A DNA stretch of 46,322 bases from Melioribacteraceae bacterium (GCA_028282005.1 JANQIV010000153.1:1-46322); one strand, 5' to 3'; positions 34,381 through 43,503 are shown, counted from the first letter of the stretch. Numbers and translations: made by a program. Notes: generated by a model from the letters alone, not told the origin.

Positions 34381-35940
34381 TTACTTTATCAATACCATCT
34401 TTTTTGTTTCTACAAAATCATCTACTGATAATTTATAGATGTAAGTACCGCTGGCCAGTTTTTCAGCATTAAAGTTATATGAATAACTTCCAGCGATCTG
34501 CCTTTCGTTTACAAGAGATTTAATTTCTTTACCCAATGCATCATAAATTGTAAGTTTTACAATACTGACTTCTGAGAGCTGATAGCTGATAACTGTATTA
34601 GGATTGAACGGATTTGGGTAGTTTTGTTTTAATACAATTTGAGAAGGTAGTGATTCCGACAATGAAATCTCTATCACATTTGAGTATTCGTATGAGCCAT
34701 CATAGTCTATTTGTTTTAATCTGTAAAAAATTCTTCTATCTTCTACATTTTCGTCAATAAAAGAATAATCTTTTGGTGAATTACTATTGCCGTGTCCTAA
34801 TACAAACCCTATCGCTTTCCACTCATCCACTCTGCTCGGAGTAACATTCGGTTTGCTGTCTGCTATTAGCGATTTCCGCTCGATAGAGAATCCATAATTA
34901 TTTATTTCTGTAGCTGTGTTCCATCTTAACTCAATTGAATTCTCTTTAATGAGAGCAGTGAAAGAAGTCAGTTCAACCGGTAAAGCTGCATCGGTAAATT
35001 TTTGTACTCTGCTGTTACCTCTATCAACAACATATATTCCTGTACTTCCATCAAATTCCAAATCAACACAACCATTATTTGAAGCAAACTCACCATTCCC
35101 ACTTCCGGCAGTACCTCCAAATTGGGATTGATAAACACCACTACTGTTAAACACTTGAACTCTTTCGTTAAGTCTATCACAAACATAAATATCACTTGTG
35201 GAAGCAATACCAATTCCGGTTGGTTGATTAAATTCTCCATTACCAGTTCCATTTGATCCAAATTGATCTTGATAAACTCCTGAACTGTTAAATTTTTGGA
35301 CTCTATGATTTCCACGGTCAACTACCCAAATATTATCTGATCCATCAACAGCTATATCAACGGCACCATTATTTGCAGCAAATTGACCGTCGCCACTTCC
35401 TGATGATCCGAATTGTGATTGGTAAACCCCGCTGCTGTTAAAAACTTGTACCCTTTCATTATTACGGTCCGCTACCAGAATATTTCCATTTGATAAAATT
35501 GCAATTCCATTTGGATTATCAAATTCTCCATTTCCGGTACCGTTTGAACCAAATTGTGATTGATAGACACCGGAACTATTAAATATTTGGACTCTAGAAT
35601 TTCCACGGTCAACAACGTAAATATTATCAGATCCATCAACAACAATATCTACAGGACCGTTATTTGCAAAAAATTGACCGTCGCCACTGCCAGATGATCC
35701 GAATTGAGATTGATAAACCCCGCTACTGTTAAAAACTTGAATTCGTTCATTATTTCTATCAGCTACAAGTATATTTCCATTTGATAAAACGGCAATACCA
35801 TTAGGGTTATCAAAATTACCATTTCCAGAGCCTGATGAACCAAACTGAGAATCGTAAGATGCTTGTGGGAAAATTGTATTTTGAAAAACAAAGATTATTA
35901 TAAATTTTAGTAAAAAAATATTACTGAAAAGGTTTTTCAT
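34381..35940 (-). CDS. T9SS-secreted NHL-repeat protein with 3 two-blade units
   Basis: A 519-aa secreted protein: signal peptide 1-26, six NHL blades about 30-316, fibronectin-like domain 320-428 and type A T9SS sorting domain 436-519 (QNYPNPFNPNTVISYQ, ETKKMVLIK). The blades alternate between two forms, VADRNNERV and VVDRGNSRV, so the propeller is three copies of a 97-residue pair (33, 130, 227). The start at 35940 has GAGG upstream. It directly follows the first regulator gene; a pair of CGGGTTATAT repeats and a TAAATTTG -7 box lie in between. A diverged 36-bp insertion (SKPNVTPSRVDE) sits at 34822-34857. Confidence 0.9.
   Translation of the reverse strand: MKNLFSNIFLLKFIIIFVFQNTIFPQASYDSQFGSSGSGNGNFDNPNGIAVLSNGNILVADRNNERIQVFNSSGVYQSQFGSSGSGDGQFFANNGPVDIVVDGSDNIYVVDRGNSRVQIFNSSGVYQSQFGSNGTGNGEFDNPNGIAILSNGNILVADRNNERVQVFNSSGVYQSQFGSSGSGDGQFAANNGAVDIAVDGSDNIWVVDRGNHRVQKFNSSGVYQDQFGSNGTGNGEFNQPTGIGIASTSDIYVCDRLNERVQVFNSSGVYQSQFGGTAGSGNGEFASNNGCVDLEFDGSTGIYVVDRGNSRVQKFTDAALPVELTSFTALIKENSIELRWNTATEINNYGFSIERKSLIADSKPNVTPSRVDEWKAIGFVLGHGNSNSPKDYSFIDENVEDRRIFYRLKQIDYDGSYEYSNVIEISLSESLPSQIVLKQNYPNPFNPNTVISYQLSEVSIVKLTIYDALGKEIKSLVNERQIAGSYSYNFNAEKLASGTYIYKLSVDDFVETKKMVLIK
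34822..34857 (-). repeat. In-frame 36-bp palindromic insertion (copy 3, diverged)
   Basis: Encodes SKPNVTPSRVDE at the same place in the fibronectin-like domain as copies 1 and 2. The palindrome is eroded (CTCTGCTCGGAGT), suggesting an older or separately inherited copy. Confidence 0.65.
34993..35844 (-). repeat. Tandem 291-bp repeats inside the NHL protein gene
   Basis: Three units of 97 codons, each coding for two NHL blades. DNA similarity between units is high, especially in the part coding NSSGVYQSQFGS. Such repeats can grow or shrink by recombination. Confidence 0.75.
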
Positions 35941-35980
35941 AATTGCCTCAATTTTGAATTCTTTTCAACAGGAATTATGA

Positions 35981-35988
35981 CAAATTTA
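35981..35988 (-). promoter_or_regulatory. Bacteroidota-type -7 box
   Basis: TAAATTTG on the minus strand, an exact match to TAnnTTTG, 41-48 bp before the NHL gene start and 20 bp gene-ward of the CGGGTTATAT repeats, whose position therefore overlaps the expected -33 region. Confidence 0.5.
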
Positions 35989-36007
35989 AAGCTGAAGAGT
36001 ACTTAAT

Positions 36008-36041
36008 CGGGTTATATTGGGGTGTCTGAGCGGGTTATATT
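36008..36041 (-). promoter_or_regulatory. CGGGTTATATT direct repeats, candidate regulator operator
   Basis: CGGGTTATATT occurs at 36008-36018 and again at 36031-36041, 23 bp apart, with GGGGTGTCTGA between them (36019-36029), giving three G-clusters at about 11-12-bp steps. It lies between the regulator gene and the NHL gene, 68-101 bp before the start codon. It resembles the three-unit GGGTTTA array in front of the paralogous module. Confidence 0.55.
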
Positions 36042-36065
36042 TGTTAAAAAATTGATTTTTCTCGG

Positions 36066-39029
36066 CTAAGTTAAAATATCATTGAGTTCTGATTTATACT
36101 CCTTTCCAAATAAATTATAGTATTCAATATTAAACTTTTTGTAGATTTCTGCGGCCTGGGATAATCGGTTCGAATTATTTAAAAGTTTTATAAAGTATAT
36201 TACTTCCGATTCGTTTAAAGGATCAATAGAAACTAAAGTATTTCCTGCTCTTAATCTTAATTCAATTTCTAGATTTTCATTATGCAGAATTTTTGTTAAC
36301 GTATTTGAGCATTCCCTATCGTGCCAAATCTTTATTTCTTCAAGCCAATCGTAGTTATTGCTGCTTAAAAAATTTCCTTTTTTGATGATGCTTATTAATG
36401 AGTTTGATTCAGCAACATTTAGTTCCAGATCACTATTTATTTTTTCTCTTAATTTTGTCCAATCAACATAATCAATCCTCAATTTTTCATTTAGTCTTAA
36501 AATCCATTTTTTCTGTTCAAATATTATTTCACCAAGTTTTTCTGCCTTCAAAAATTCACGTAATCTTTTTATTAAAGTGTTTCGTTTGTTTTTAATATTC
36601 TCATCAGATGAATCATTCCATAGATGATTGCTTAGTTTTTCTGAAGAGATTCCGTTAATAGTTTTTCTTTGATCGAAAGTGTAAATTAAAAGCAGAACAA
36701 ATAACTCTTCCAGTTTTGGTGTAAATTTATGAGTAATGTTCTCACCTTCTACATTGATAATTGTTAATGATCCGAAAGTATTTATCTTAAAACTCTGCGA
36801 TACGGTGAAGCTACTTTTCTCTTCAGCTTCAATATTTGTTATCTTTGGACTCCTTTTTCGAATTATTAGAAATAGAACAATTACAATGGCCACAACAATG
36901 ATTACAATTTTGTAAAACGTTGCATTAGCAATTCTATTTTCAATTTTATATTCCAGAAAAATTTCTTCACTTTCGTTTGAAAATCTATCAACTGCCTTTA
37001 TTGATAACTTATAATTATCCTCCTCCAAATTTTCTAAGGTGATATTTTGATCCACAGTGAAAAATTCGTTATGATATCCTGAGCTTTCCCCTTCTACCTT
37101 TATGAAATATTTTAATTCGGGTTGAGGGTATAAACTTACTCCATAATAGTTTAGAAATAATTTTCCTTTTTCATTTAATGTGTTTTTTCTGTCAATCCAT
37201 ACTTTAGGTTTTACTGTACGATAATTTAGTTCTTCTAAATCAAGGCTAGACAATCCGGAGATTGTGCCAACCCATATTCTTTGATTTTCTTTATCAAATA
37301 CAAAAGAACTCCGGGTTAACTCATTATCACTTAATCCATCAACAGATGAAAAATGCCTAATATTATTATCTATGAGCTGGAAAATTCCTTTATTAGTTCC
37401 AAGCCATATTTCACCCTCATTAGCACCATTTATAAAATATACTTCGGGAGATTTTTTACTAATTGTGTTTATAGGAATTTTTGATAAATTGTTCTCTTTC
37501 TTTCTAAATAGTCCTGGTTTACCACCTATTAAAATTTCCTTATCGTACTCATAAGCTGAATACATATTATTAATATATTCTAAATTATGTTTAACATTGT
37601 TAGCCAAAAGATCATATATAAATACATGGGAACGTGCAATAGCAATAGCAATAGAATCACTTGCCTCAATAACTCTTCTAAAATATATATTTGGTAAATC
37701 TTTTATATCATATACTTTATTAACATCATTATTGTTTATTTTATGAAACCCATTTCGTGACGCTATAAAAATCTCTCCGGTTTTGAGCTCAGTCATAGTT
37801 AAATAATTACTATCATTAAACCATTTGATTTCCTTAAAATTATCGATGTTATCTATTCTGCCAATTCCACGATTTTGAATTAAGAACCATACACTCTGCT
37901 GTTTATCGATGATCAAATCAATTACATGGGATAGTTGTTGCCCGTCTTTTCCATTTAACGGAATTTCGATAAAAGAATTATCTTTAATAAATGTCATTCC
38001 CGTAAGGTGGCCAACTAAAATGTTTCCATTATCAAATTGTGAGATTGAAGAAACATAGTTAGCCAAAAGTCCATCGGTTTTTTTAAGATTGTTAAATAGT
38101 GATTTATTAATTCTGATTATTCCAAGATTAGAACATACCCAAAGGTTATTAAAACTATCCCTAAAGATTTTTGTACTGTGAGCAGGTTTTATGTCATAAA
38201 CTTCATTGAAATATGTGAGTTTCCAATTATGCGTATTTAATATGTAATGAGATTTATCCGTTCCGATAATTACTTCAGAGTCAGAAATTCTGATAATATC
38301 TTTGCTTACCCTATCATCAGTTCCTAGCGGAATACCTGTATTAATCATTTGCAACGAGTCATTTCGAAAAACTCCGAGTTTATTTTCATTTAAAAGAAAA
38401 ATAGTAGAATCGGAATCATCAAAATAAATATCATAGGTTGATTTTTTTGTGACTACTCTATTTGATTGATATGAAGAATCATTAAATACAAATGTTCCTT
38501 TGTTTGTAGAAATCCAAAGCTGCTTATCTATAATTTCTAAATCTGTAATAGATGATCCACTAAAAAGCCTGGGCAAATTTATCTCTCGCCAACTATTATT
38601 TTCGAAGGAATATAACTCATCTCTATTTGTTGCAAATACTATTTTAGAATCTTTTACAGTATGTGCATATATCCCTTTTATATGTTTGCCGATTGGAATA
38701 GATTTGAATGTAAAGCCATCATATTTAATTAACTCATTTTTCCCAACACTAGAAAAAAACCAAATATTCGATTGGTCATCTGTTATAATATCTTTAGAGA
38801 AAAAATATGAATCAGAAATTTCTTTAATGGCTGAAAATTTGTTCCCGTCAAAAGCTAAAAGCTCATTGGTAGTAAGAAAATATAATCTTCCATCAGGCCC
38901 TTGAACACCATCTAATATAGCTTGATTAGCAAAATCTGAGATATTCCTAAAATCAGTGATTAAGTAATCTTGAGTTCGAAGTGAAGTAATTAAACAAAAT
39001 GTGACTAAAAGATAGAATATGGGTTTCAT
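36066..39029 (-). CDS. Transmembrane beta-propeller regulator with SARP-type wHTH and BTAD (paralogue)
   Basis: A 987-aa paralogue of the regulator at 29694-32669, with the same order: signal peptide (MKPIFYLLVTFCLITSL), Reg_prop-type propeller (LWISTNKGTFVFND, IWLGTNKGIFQL, IWVGTISGLSSLDL), Y_Y_Y-like domain, one TM helix (FYKIVIIVVAIVIVLFLII), a winged helix (FGSLTIIN, TPKLEELFVLLL, SSEKLSNHLW, IKRLREFL) and a BTAD-like domain (SIDPLNESEVIYFIKLL). The ATG at 39029 is preferred to the TTG at 39032; neither has a strong ribosome site. It starts 88 bp after argH on the same strand. It is the likely regulator of the two NHL genes immediately downstream; its ligand is unknown. Confidence 0.88.
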   Translation of the reverse strand: MKPIFYLLVTFCLITSLRTQDYLITDFRNISDFANQAILDGVQGPDGRLYFLTTNELLAFDGNKFSAIKEISDSYFFSKDIITDDQSNIWFFSSVGKNELIKYDGFTFKSIPIGKHIKGIYAHTVKDSKIVFATNRDELYSFENNSWREINLPRLFSGSSITDLEIIDKQLWISTNKGTFVFNDSSYQSNRVVTKKSTYDIYFDDSDSTIFLLNENKLGVFRNDSLQMINTGIPLGTDDRVSKDIIRISDSEVIIGTDKSHYILNTHNWKLTYFNEVYDIKPAHSTKIFRDSFNNLWVCSNLGIIRINKSLFNNLKKTDGLLANYVSSISQFDNGNILVGHLTGMTFIKDNSFIEIPLNGKDGQQLSHVIDLIIDKQQSVWFLIQNRGIGRIDNIDNFKEIKWFNDSNYLTMTELKTGEIFIASRNGFHKINNNDVNKVYDIKDLPNIYFRRVIEASDSIAIAIARSHVFIYDLLANNVKHNLEYINNMYSAYEYDKEILIGGKPGLFRKKENNLSKIPINTISKKSPEVYFINGANEGEIWLGTNKGIFQLIDNNIRHFSSVDGLSDNELTRSSFVFDKENQRIWVGTISGLSSLDLEELNYRTVKPKVWIDRKNTLNEKGKLFLNYYGVSLYPQPELKYFIKVEGESSGYHNEFFTVDQNITLENLEEDNYKLSIKAVDRFSNESEEIFLEYKIENRIANATFYKIVIIVVAIVIVLFLIIRKRSPKITNIEAEEKSSFTVSQSFKINTFGSLTIINVEGENITHKFTPKLEELFVLLLIYTFDQRKTINGISSEKLSNHLWNDSSDENIKNKRNTLIKRLREFLKAEKLGEIIFEQKKWILRLNEKLRIDYVDWTKLREKINSDLELNVAESNSLISIIKKGNFLSSNNYDWLEEIKIWHDRECSNTLTKILHNENLEIELRLRAGNTLVSIDPLNESEVIYFIKLLNNSNRLSQAAEIYKKFNIEYYNLFGKEYKSELNDILT

Positions 39030-39116
39030 CAATAAGCTTTCATATGAAAAATTACAATAACTGCTTCATAAATTTCATAATTATAATGGTTGAAGTCAAA
39101 TTAACGCTTAACTCTT

Positions 39117-40484
39117 TTAGAATTGTAATTTGAGACTATCTATTTGTTTTTTTACAAATTCCGGGTTCGGTGAGCCGAATGTTCTTTTATTTTTGAGCTG
39201 AGTTTCGGCTTGAACAACTTTCAATGCTGTTTCATCAAAAACAGAATTGATTTCTTTTAAATATTCTGTCGAAATTTCCTTAAAGGAAATTTTATCGTCT
39301 TCCATTTTCTTTAACAGTTTTCCGATTATTGAATGAGCTTTGCGGAAAGGAACTCCTTTTAAAACAAGCCAGTCGGCTAAATCTGTTGCTAATGAAAAAT
39401 CATTTCTTAATTCATTGGTAAATTTTGAGGAATTTACCTTCATTGTAGCAATCATTCCAACCATAATTCTTAAACTGTTCATCACTGTGAAAAATGCATC
39501 AAAAACCGGTTCTTTATCTTCCTGCATGTCACGGTTGTAACTTAAAGGCAAGCCTTTCATCATTGTTAAAAGCGAAGTGTAGCTTCCGAAAACCCTGCCT
39601 GACTTTCCGCGAATTAATTCAGCCATATCGGGATTTTTTTTCTGCGGCATTAAAGATGAACCGGTTGTGAATTTATCGGAAAGCTTCACAAAATTGAATT
39701 CTGTCGATGTCCATAAAATCAGCTCTTCGGATAGCCTGCTTAAATGCATTATTGTTAAATTCATTGCATTAAGAAAATCCAAAAGAAAATCACGGTTGGA
39801 AACAGTGTCGAGAGCGTTTTCGGTTGGCTTGGAAAAGCCCAATTCTTTTGCGATAAATTCGCGGTCAAGCGACAAAGTTGAACCAGCTAACGCAGCAGAG
39901 CCCATCGGGCATTCGTCGCATTCTTTAATTACATTCTTAAATCTTTCAGAATCTCTTTTCAGCATTTCAACATAAGCCAGCAAATGAAATGCGAATGAAA
40001 CCGGCTGTGCCCTTTGCTGATGAGTGTAGCCGGGAATGATAGTTTCTGTTTGTTGTTCGGCTTGCTCCAACAAAGCAGTGATAAAATCTTTGATCAAACC
40101 TTGCAGTTTTTTGCAGCTTTTAATCACCCACAATCTTTCGATTGTAGCAATCTGATCGTTTCTGCTCCGGCCACTGTGAAGTTTACCAGCGGTATCGCCA
40201 ATCAAATCAAACAAAAAGGCTTCAATAGCTGAGTGGATATCTTCAAATTTATTTTCGTCAAGTTCTAGATTGCCCTCTTTCCATTTTATGAGAATTACAT
40301 CTAGCCCTTCAATTATTTTTTGCGATTCTTTCTCAGAAATTATTGACACTTTGGCCAGCATCTTCGCATGAGCTTTGCTTACAGTAATTTCTTCTTTAAT
40401 TAATAATTTGTCAAAACTTAACGAAGAAGAAAAACTCATTGCAGCTTTATCAAGAGAATCTTCAAATCTTCCGCCCCAAAGCAT
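39117..40484 (-). CDS. argH: Argininosuccinate lyase
   Basis: A 455-aa enzyme of the fumarase/aspartase superfamily, cleaving argininosuccinate to arginine and fumarate. Signature GSSLMPQKKNPDMAE carries the catalytic serine of the flexible loop; SGRSRNDQ and the His region GYTHQQRAQP are present. Its ATG overlaps the argG stop (TAATG), so translation is coupled. It is the last gene of the arg operon; no clear terminator lies before the regulator gene 88 bp downstream. Confidence 0.97.
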   Translation of the reverse strand: MLWGGRFEDSLDKAAMSFSSSLSFDKLLIKEEITVSKAHAKMLAKVSIISEKESQKIIEGLDVILIKWKEGNLELDENKFEDIHSAIEAFLFDLIGDTAGKLHSGRSRNDQIATIERLWVIKSCKKLQGLIKDFITALLEQAEQQTETIIPGYTHQQRAQPVSFAFHLLAYVEMLKRDSERFKNVIKECDECPMGSAALAGSTLSLDREFIAKELGFSKPTENALDTVSNRDFLLDFLNAMNLTIMHLSRLSEELILWTSTEFNFVKLSDKFTTGSSLMPQKKNPDMAELIRGKSGRVFGSYTSLLTMMKGLPLSYNRDMQEDKEPVFDAFFTVMNSLRIMVGMIATMKVNSSKFTNELRNDFSLATDLADWLVLKGVPFRKAHSIIGKLLKKMEDDKISFKEISTEYLKEINSVFDETALKVVQAETQLKNKRTFGSPNPEFVKKQIDSLKLQF

Positions 40485-41704
40485 TAAGCAGCCTCTTCCT
40501 CTTTTTGTAAGTGATGAATCTGACTTATAGTTTTATAAGGCAAACCGTAAAGTTTCACAAAGCCTTCTGCAGCTTTGTGATCAAAGAAATCTTCAATTTC
40601 TGCCGAATAAGTTGCAAGTTCTTTTTGGTATAAACTGTAATCTGACTTTCTCGATAAAATATTGATGTTGCCTTTGTACAATTCTAACTCGATTTCACCC
40701 GTAACTTTTTCCTGAGTAGCATCAACAAAGGACATCAAAGAATTAAAGAAAGGTGAAAACCACAAACCGTCATAAATTAGATTTGCTACTTTATTATTTA
40801 CATCTTGTTTAAAACGGAATGTATCTTTATCCAAAACTAACTTTTCTAATTCGTTATGAGCTTGATGAAGAATAGTTGCAGCAGGTGCTTCATATATTTC
40901 TCTCGATTTAATTCCCACTACTCTGTTTTCAATCATGTCAATTCTGCCGATACCGTGCAACCCAGCATGTCTATTGAGGTATTCAATGATTTCAACAGGG
41001 TCTTCTATTTCGTCATTCAAACAAACCGGAATTCCTTTTTCAAATTCTAATTTTATTTTTACAGATTGATCAGGAGATATTTTCGGATCAACTGTAATTT
41101 GATATGCATCTGCTGGTACGACATTATTCATATCTTCAAGCTCACCGCACTCAACAGCAACACCCCAAAGGTTTTCATCTATTGAGTAAGGCTTTTCTTT
41201 TGTAATACTTATCGGAATATTTTGTTCGATTGCATAGTCTATTTCTTCATCACGATTTTTAAATTCCCAATCTCTTAGGGGAGCAATTATTTTCATATCA
41301 GGAGCAAGTGTATTTATCCCGACTTCAAATCTCACCTGGTCGTTGCCCTTGCCAGTACAGCCATGAGCAATAGCATCAGCATTTTCTAGTAATGCAACAT
41401 CTACCAAAGCCTTTGCCAATAAAGGCCTTCCGATGGCAGTTGCCAAAGGATAAACTCCTTCGTAAAGTGCCCCGGCTTTTAATGCTTTCCAAATGTACTG
41501 TTCAATGAATTCTTTTTTCAAATCAAGAATAATTGCTTTTGATGCACCGGTCCTTATAGCTTTTTCTTCTAGTCCCACCATTTCCGATTTTTGACCTAAG
41601 TCGCCGGTTACTGCTACAATCTCAGCTTCATAATTTTCTTTTAACCATTTTACCATTACTGAGGTGTCTAAACCTCCGGAGTATGCAACTACAATTTTCT
41701 TCAT
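40484..41704 (-). CDS. argG: Argininosuccinate synthase
   Basis: A 406-aa synthase joining citrulline and aspartate with ATP. The PP-loop AYSGGLDTS (8-16) binds [17 protein letters not shown] and the YSIDENLWG segment are typical of the family. It overlaps argH by one base. It is 125 bp from argR, a gap filled mostly by a dispersed-type palindrome, so it may have its own promoter or be read through from upstream. Confidence 0.97.
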   Translation of the reverse strand: MKKIVVAYSGGLDTSVMVKWLKENYEAEIVAVTGDLGQKSEMVGLEEKAIRTGASKAIILDLKKEFIEQYIWKALKAGALYEGVYPLATAIGRPLLAKALVDVALLENADAIAHGCTGKGNDQVRFEVGINTLAPDMKIIAPLRDWEFKNRDEEIDYAIEQNIPISITKEKPYSIDENLWGVAVECGELEDMNNVVPADAYQITVDPKISPDQSVKIKLEFEKGIPVCLNDEIEDPVEIIEYLNRHAGLHGIGRIDMIENRVVGIKSREIYEAPAATILHQAHNELEKLVLDKDTFRFKQDVNNKVANLIYDGLWFSPFFNSLMSFVDATQEKVTGEIELELYKGNINILSRKSDYSLYQKELATYSAEIEDFFDHKAAEGFVKLYGLPYKTISQIHHLQKEEEAA

Positions 41705-41735
41705 GATTGAATTCCTATATTGTTAAAAAACTTTT

Positions 41736-41814
41736 CTGTCATTCCGGTAATCTTTTAAGCTGGGATCCATTTTTTGCTAATTAGATTCCCGCTAAAAACA
41801 TGCGGGAATGACAG
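41736..41814. repeat. 79-bp palindromic dispersed-type repeat between argR and argG
   Basis: Ends are exact inverted repeats: CTGTCATTCC (41736-41745) and GGAATGACAG (41805-41814). Inside, ATTCCCGC (41785-41792) pairs with GCGGGAAT (41802-41809) around a 9-base loop. The TGTCATTCC...GCGGGAATGACA form is one I associate with dispersed intergenic repeats in many bacterial genomes. In the transcript it could fold and act as a processing or attenuation point inside the operon. Confidence 0.65.
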
Positions 41815-41829
41815 TACCTTATTATTCAT

Positions 41830-42279
41830 TTACGTTTGATTCATTTTATTGTTTATAAATTTTTTGATATCATCTATATATTTAACTGAACTAGGGATTA
41901 CCAATACCGTATCATCACCACCTACTGTGCCCATTATTTCATGCTTGTTCAATCTATCAATGTAATGAGCTATTCCCTGCGCACGTCCGGCAAGTGTACG
42001 AATAATTATCATTGATTCGTTATGATGTACACTCAATATTTCAAAACCAATTAGTTTATCTATCTGCTTCCCGGATTCATTGGGATTGAGTGTATACCTT
42101 GGTTCATTTTCGACAAACGTTCTAACTACGCCAAGTTCTGCAAAGTCACGACTAAGAGTTGCTTGAGTAATATGAATTCCCTCTCTTTCAAGCAGCTTAA
42201 TCATCTGATCGTGATTCGAGATTTTATACGAATTTAATATCTCTTTAATTTTGTTTTGTCTGTTTAATTTTACGGGCAT
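41830..42279 (-). CDS. argR: Arginine repressor
   Basis: A 149-aa ArgR/AhrC. N-terminal winged helix with HITQATLSRDFAELGVV (recognition helix) and a C-terminal arginine-binding, hexamer-forming domain with GTVGGDDTVLVI. With arginine it should bind ARG boxes and shut down the operon it lies in. It starts 12 bp after argD with GAGG upstream. I saw no clear ARG box inside the window; the main operator is presumably ahead of argC, beyond the right edge. Confidence 0.95.
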   Translation of the reverse strand: MPVKLNRQNKIKEILNSYKISNHDQMIKLLEREGIHITQATLSRDFAELGVVRTFVENEPRYTLNPNESGKQIDKLIGFEILSVHHNESMIIIRTLAGRAQGIAHYIDRLNKHEIMGTVGGDDTVLVIPSSVKYIDDIKKFINNKMNQT

Positions 42280-42291
42280 AATTTTTCCTCG

Positions 42292-43503
42292 TTATATTTG
42301 CTGTAATACTTTTTCAAATATAACGGTAAATTCAATAATATCGTTTTTAGAAATTATCAATGGCGGAAGCAAGCGCAGCACTGAGTCTCCAGAAGTTCCC
42401 ACTACAATACCTTTATTCAGCAACATCTTCGCGATTTCTTTTGCTGAAACTCTATTAACAAATTCAATTCCAACCATCAAACCTTTACAGCGTATTTCTT
42501 TGATCTTGTTTGTAAAAATTAAATGAATTGATTTCTCAAGAAGTGTTGCTGATTCATTAACTTTCTCGAGTAAATTTTCATCTACCAAATCGACAACAAC
42601 ATTTGCTGCCGCTATCGCCAAAGGGTTACCTCCAAAAGTAGATCCGTGACATCCCGGAGTAATTATCTCCGCAACCTTTTCCGAAACAATAGTTGCACCC
42701 AGCGGAATGCCGTTTGCTATTCCTTTTGCAACTGTGATTATATCAGGCTTTATTTCATCCCACTGATGTGCAAAGAACTTTCCGGTTCTCCCGATGCCGG
42801 TTTGTATTTCATCAATAATTAAAAGAAGATTGTGCTCCTCACAAATTTCTCTCAACGATTTTAAATATCCTTCATCAGGAATAATTACTCCACTTTCACC
42901 TTGAATTGGTTCAACCATTATTGCAATAGTGTTTTCATCAATTGAGTACTCTATATTTTCAATATCATTAAACGGAATATAATTAAAACCCGGCAGTAAG
43001 GGTGTAAATCCCTCCCAGGTCTTAAATTGAGCTGTAGCAGAAAGGCTCCCCATTGTTCGTCCGTGAAATCCGCCAACTGCAGTTAATATTTTTGATCTAT
43101 CGTTTCCCCATTTTCTGGCAAACTTTATTGCAGCTTCGTTTGCTTCCGTTCCGGAATTACAAAAGAATACTGAATGCAGGCCGGACTTTTCAACAAGTTT
43201 TTGTGCTAGTAATTCCTGTTGGGATGCTTCAAACAAATTGGAAACATGCCACAATTTATTTAACTGATCAGTAACAGCCTCATTAATCATGGGATGATTA
43301 TGCCCTAAGCCTGTTACGGCAATGCCGCTTAAAAAGTCGAGATATTGTTTACCGTCAGTATCAAAAAGATGAACACCTTCGCCTTTTTCAAACTCTACCG
43401 GATAGCGTGCGTAGTTATTAGCTAATGGTCCGCAGCTTTTTGAATCAACTTTGTGCTCCTTGAACAATCCAAGTTCCTTTTGAATTTTCACTTGCGGTAT
43501 CAT
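42292..43503 (-). CDS. argD: Acetylornithine aminotransferase
   Basis: A 403-aa class III PLP aminotransferase. NYARYPVEFEKGEGVHLFD opens the fold; FCNSGTEANEAAIKFAR, DEIQTGIGRTGKFFAHQ and the PLP lysine in TVAKGIANGIPLGA follow. Converts N-acetylglutamate semialdehyde to N-acetylornithine. The frame is open to 43533, but the ATG at 43503 has GGAGG nine bases upstream. This start lies inside argB, giving an unusual 59-nt overlap. Confidence 0.95.
   Translation of the reverse strand: MIPQVKIQKELGLFKEHKVDSKSCGPLANNYARYPVEFEKGEGVHLFDTDGKQYLDFLSGIAVTGLGHNHPMINEAVTDQLNKLWHVSNLFEASQQELLAQKLVEKSGLHSVFFCNSGTEANEAAIKFARKWGNDRSKILTAVGGFHGRTMGSLSATAQFKTWEGFTPLLPGFNYIPFNDIENIEYSIDENTIAIMVEPIQGESGVIIPDEGYLKSLREICEEHNLLLIIDEIQTGIGRTGKFFAHQWDEIKPDIITVAKGIANGIPLGATIVSEKVAEIITPGCHGSTFGGNPLAIAAANVVVDLVDENLLEKVNESATLLEKSIHLIFTNKIKEIRCKGLMVGIEFVNRVSAKEIAKMLLNKGIVVGTSGDSVLRLLPPLIISKNDIIEFTVIFEKVLQQI

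Noticed and set aside
34993-35844. Regular repeats that look like a CRISPR or minisatellite array
   Set aside because: The repeats are in frame, 291 bp long and encode NHL blades; there are no spacers.
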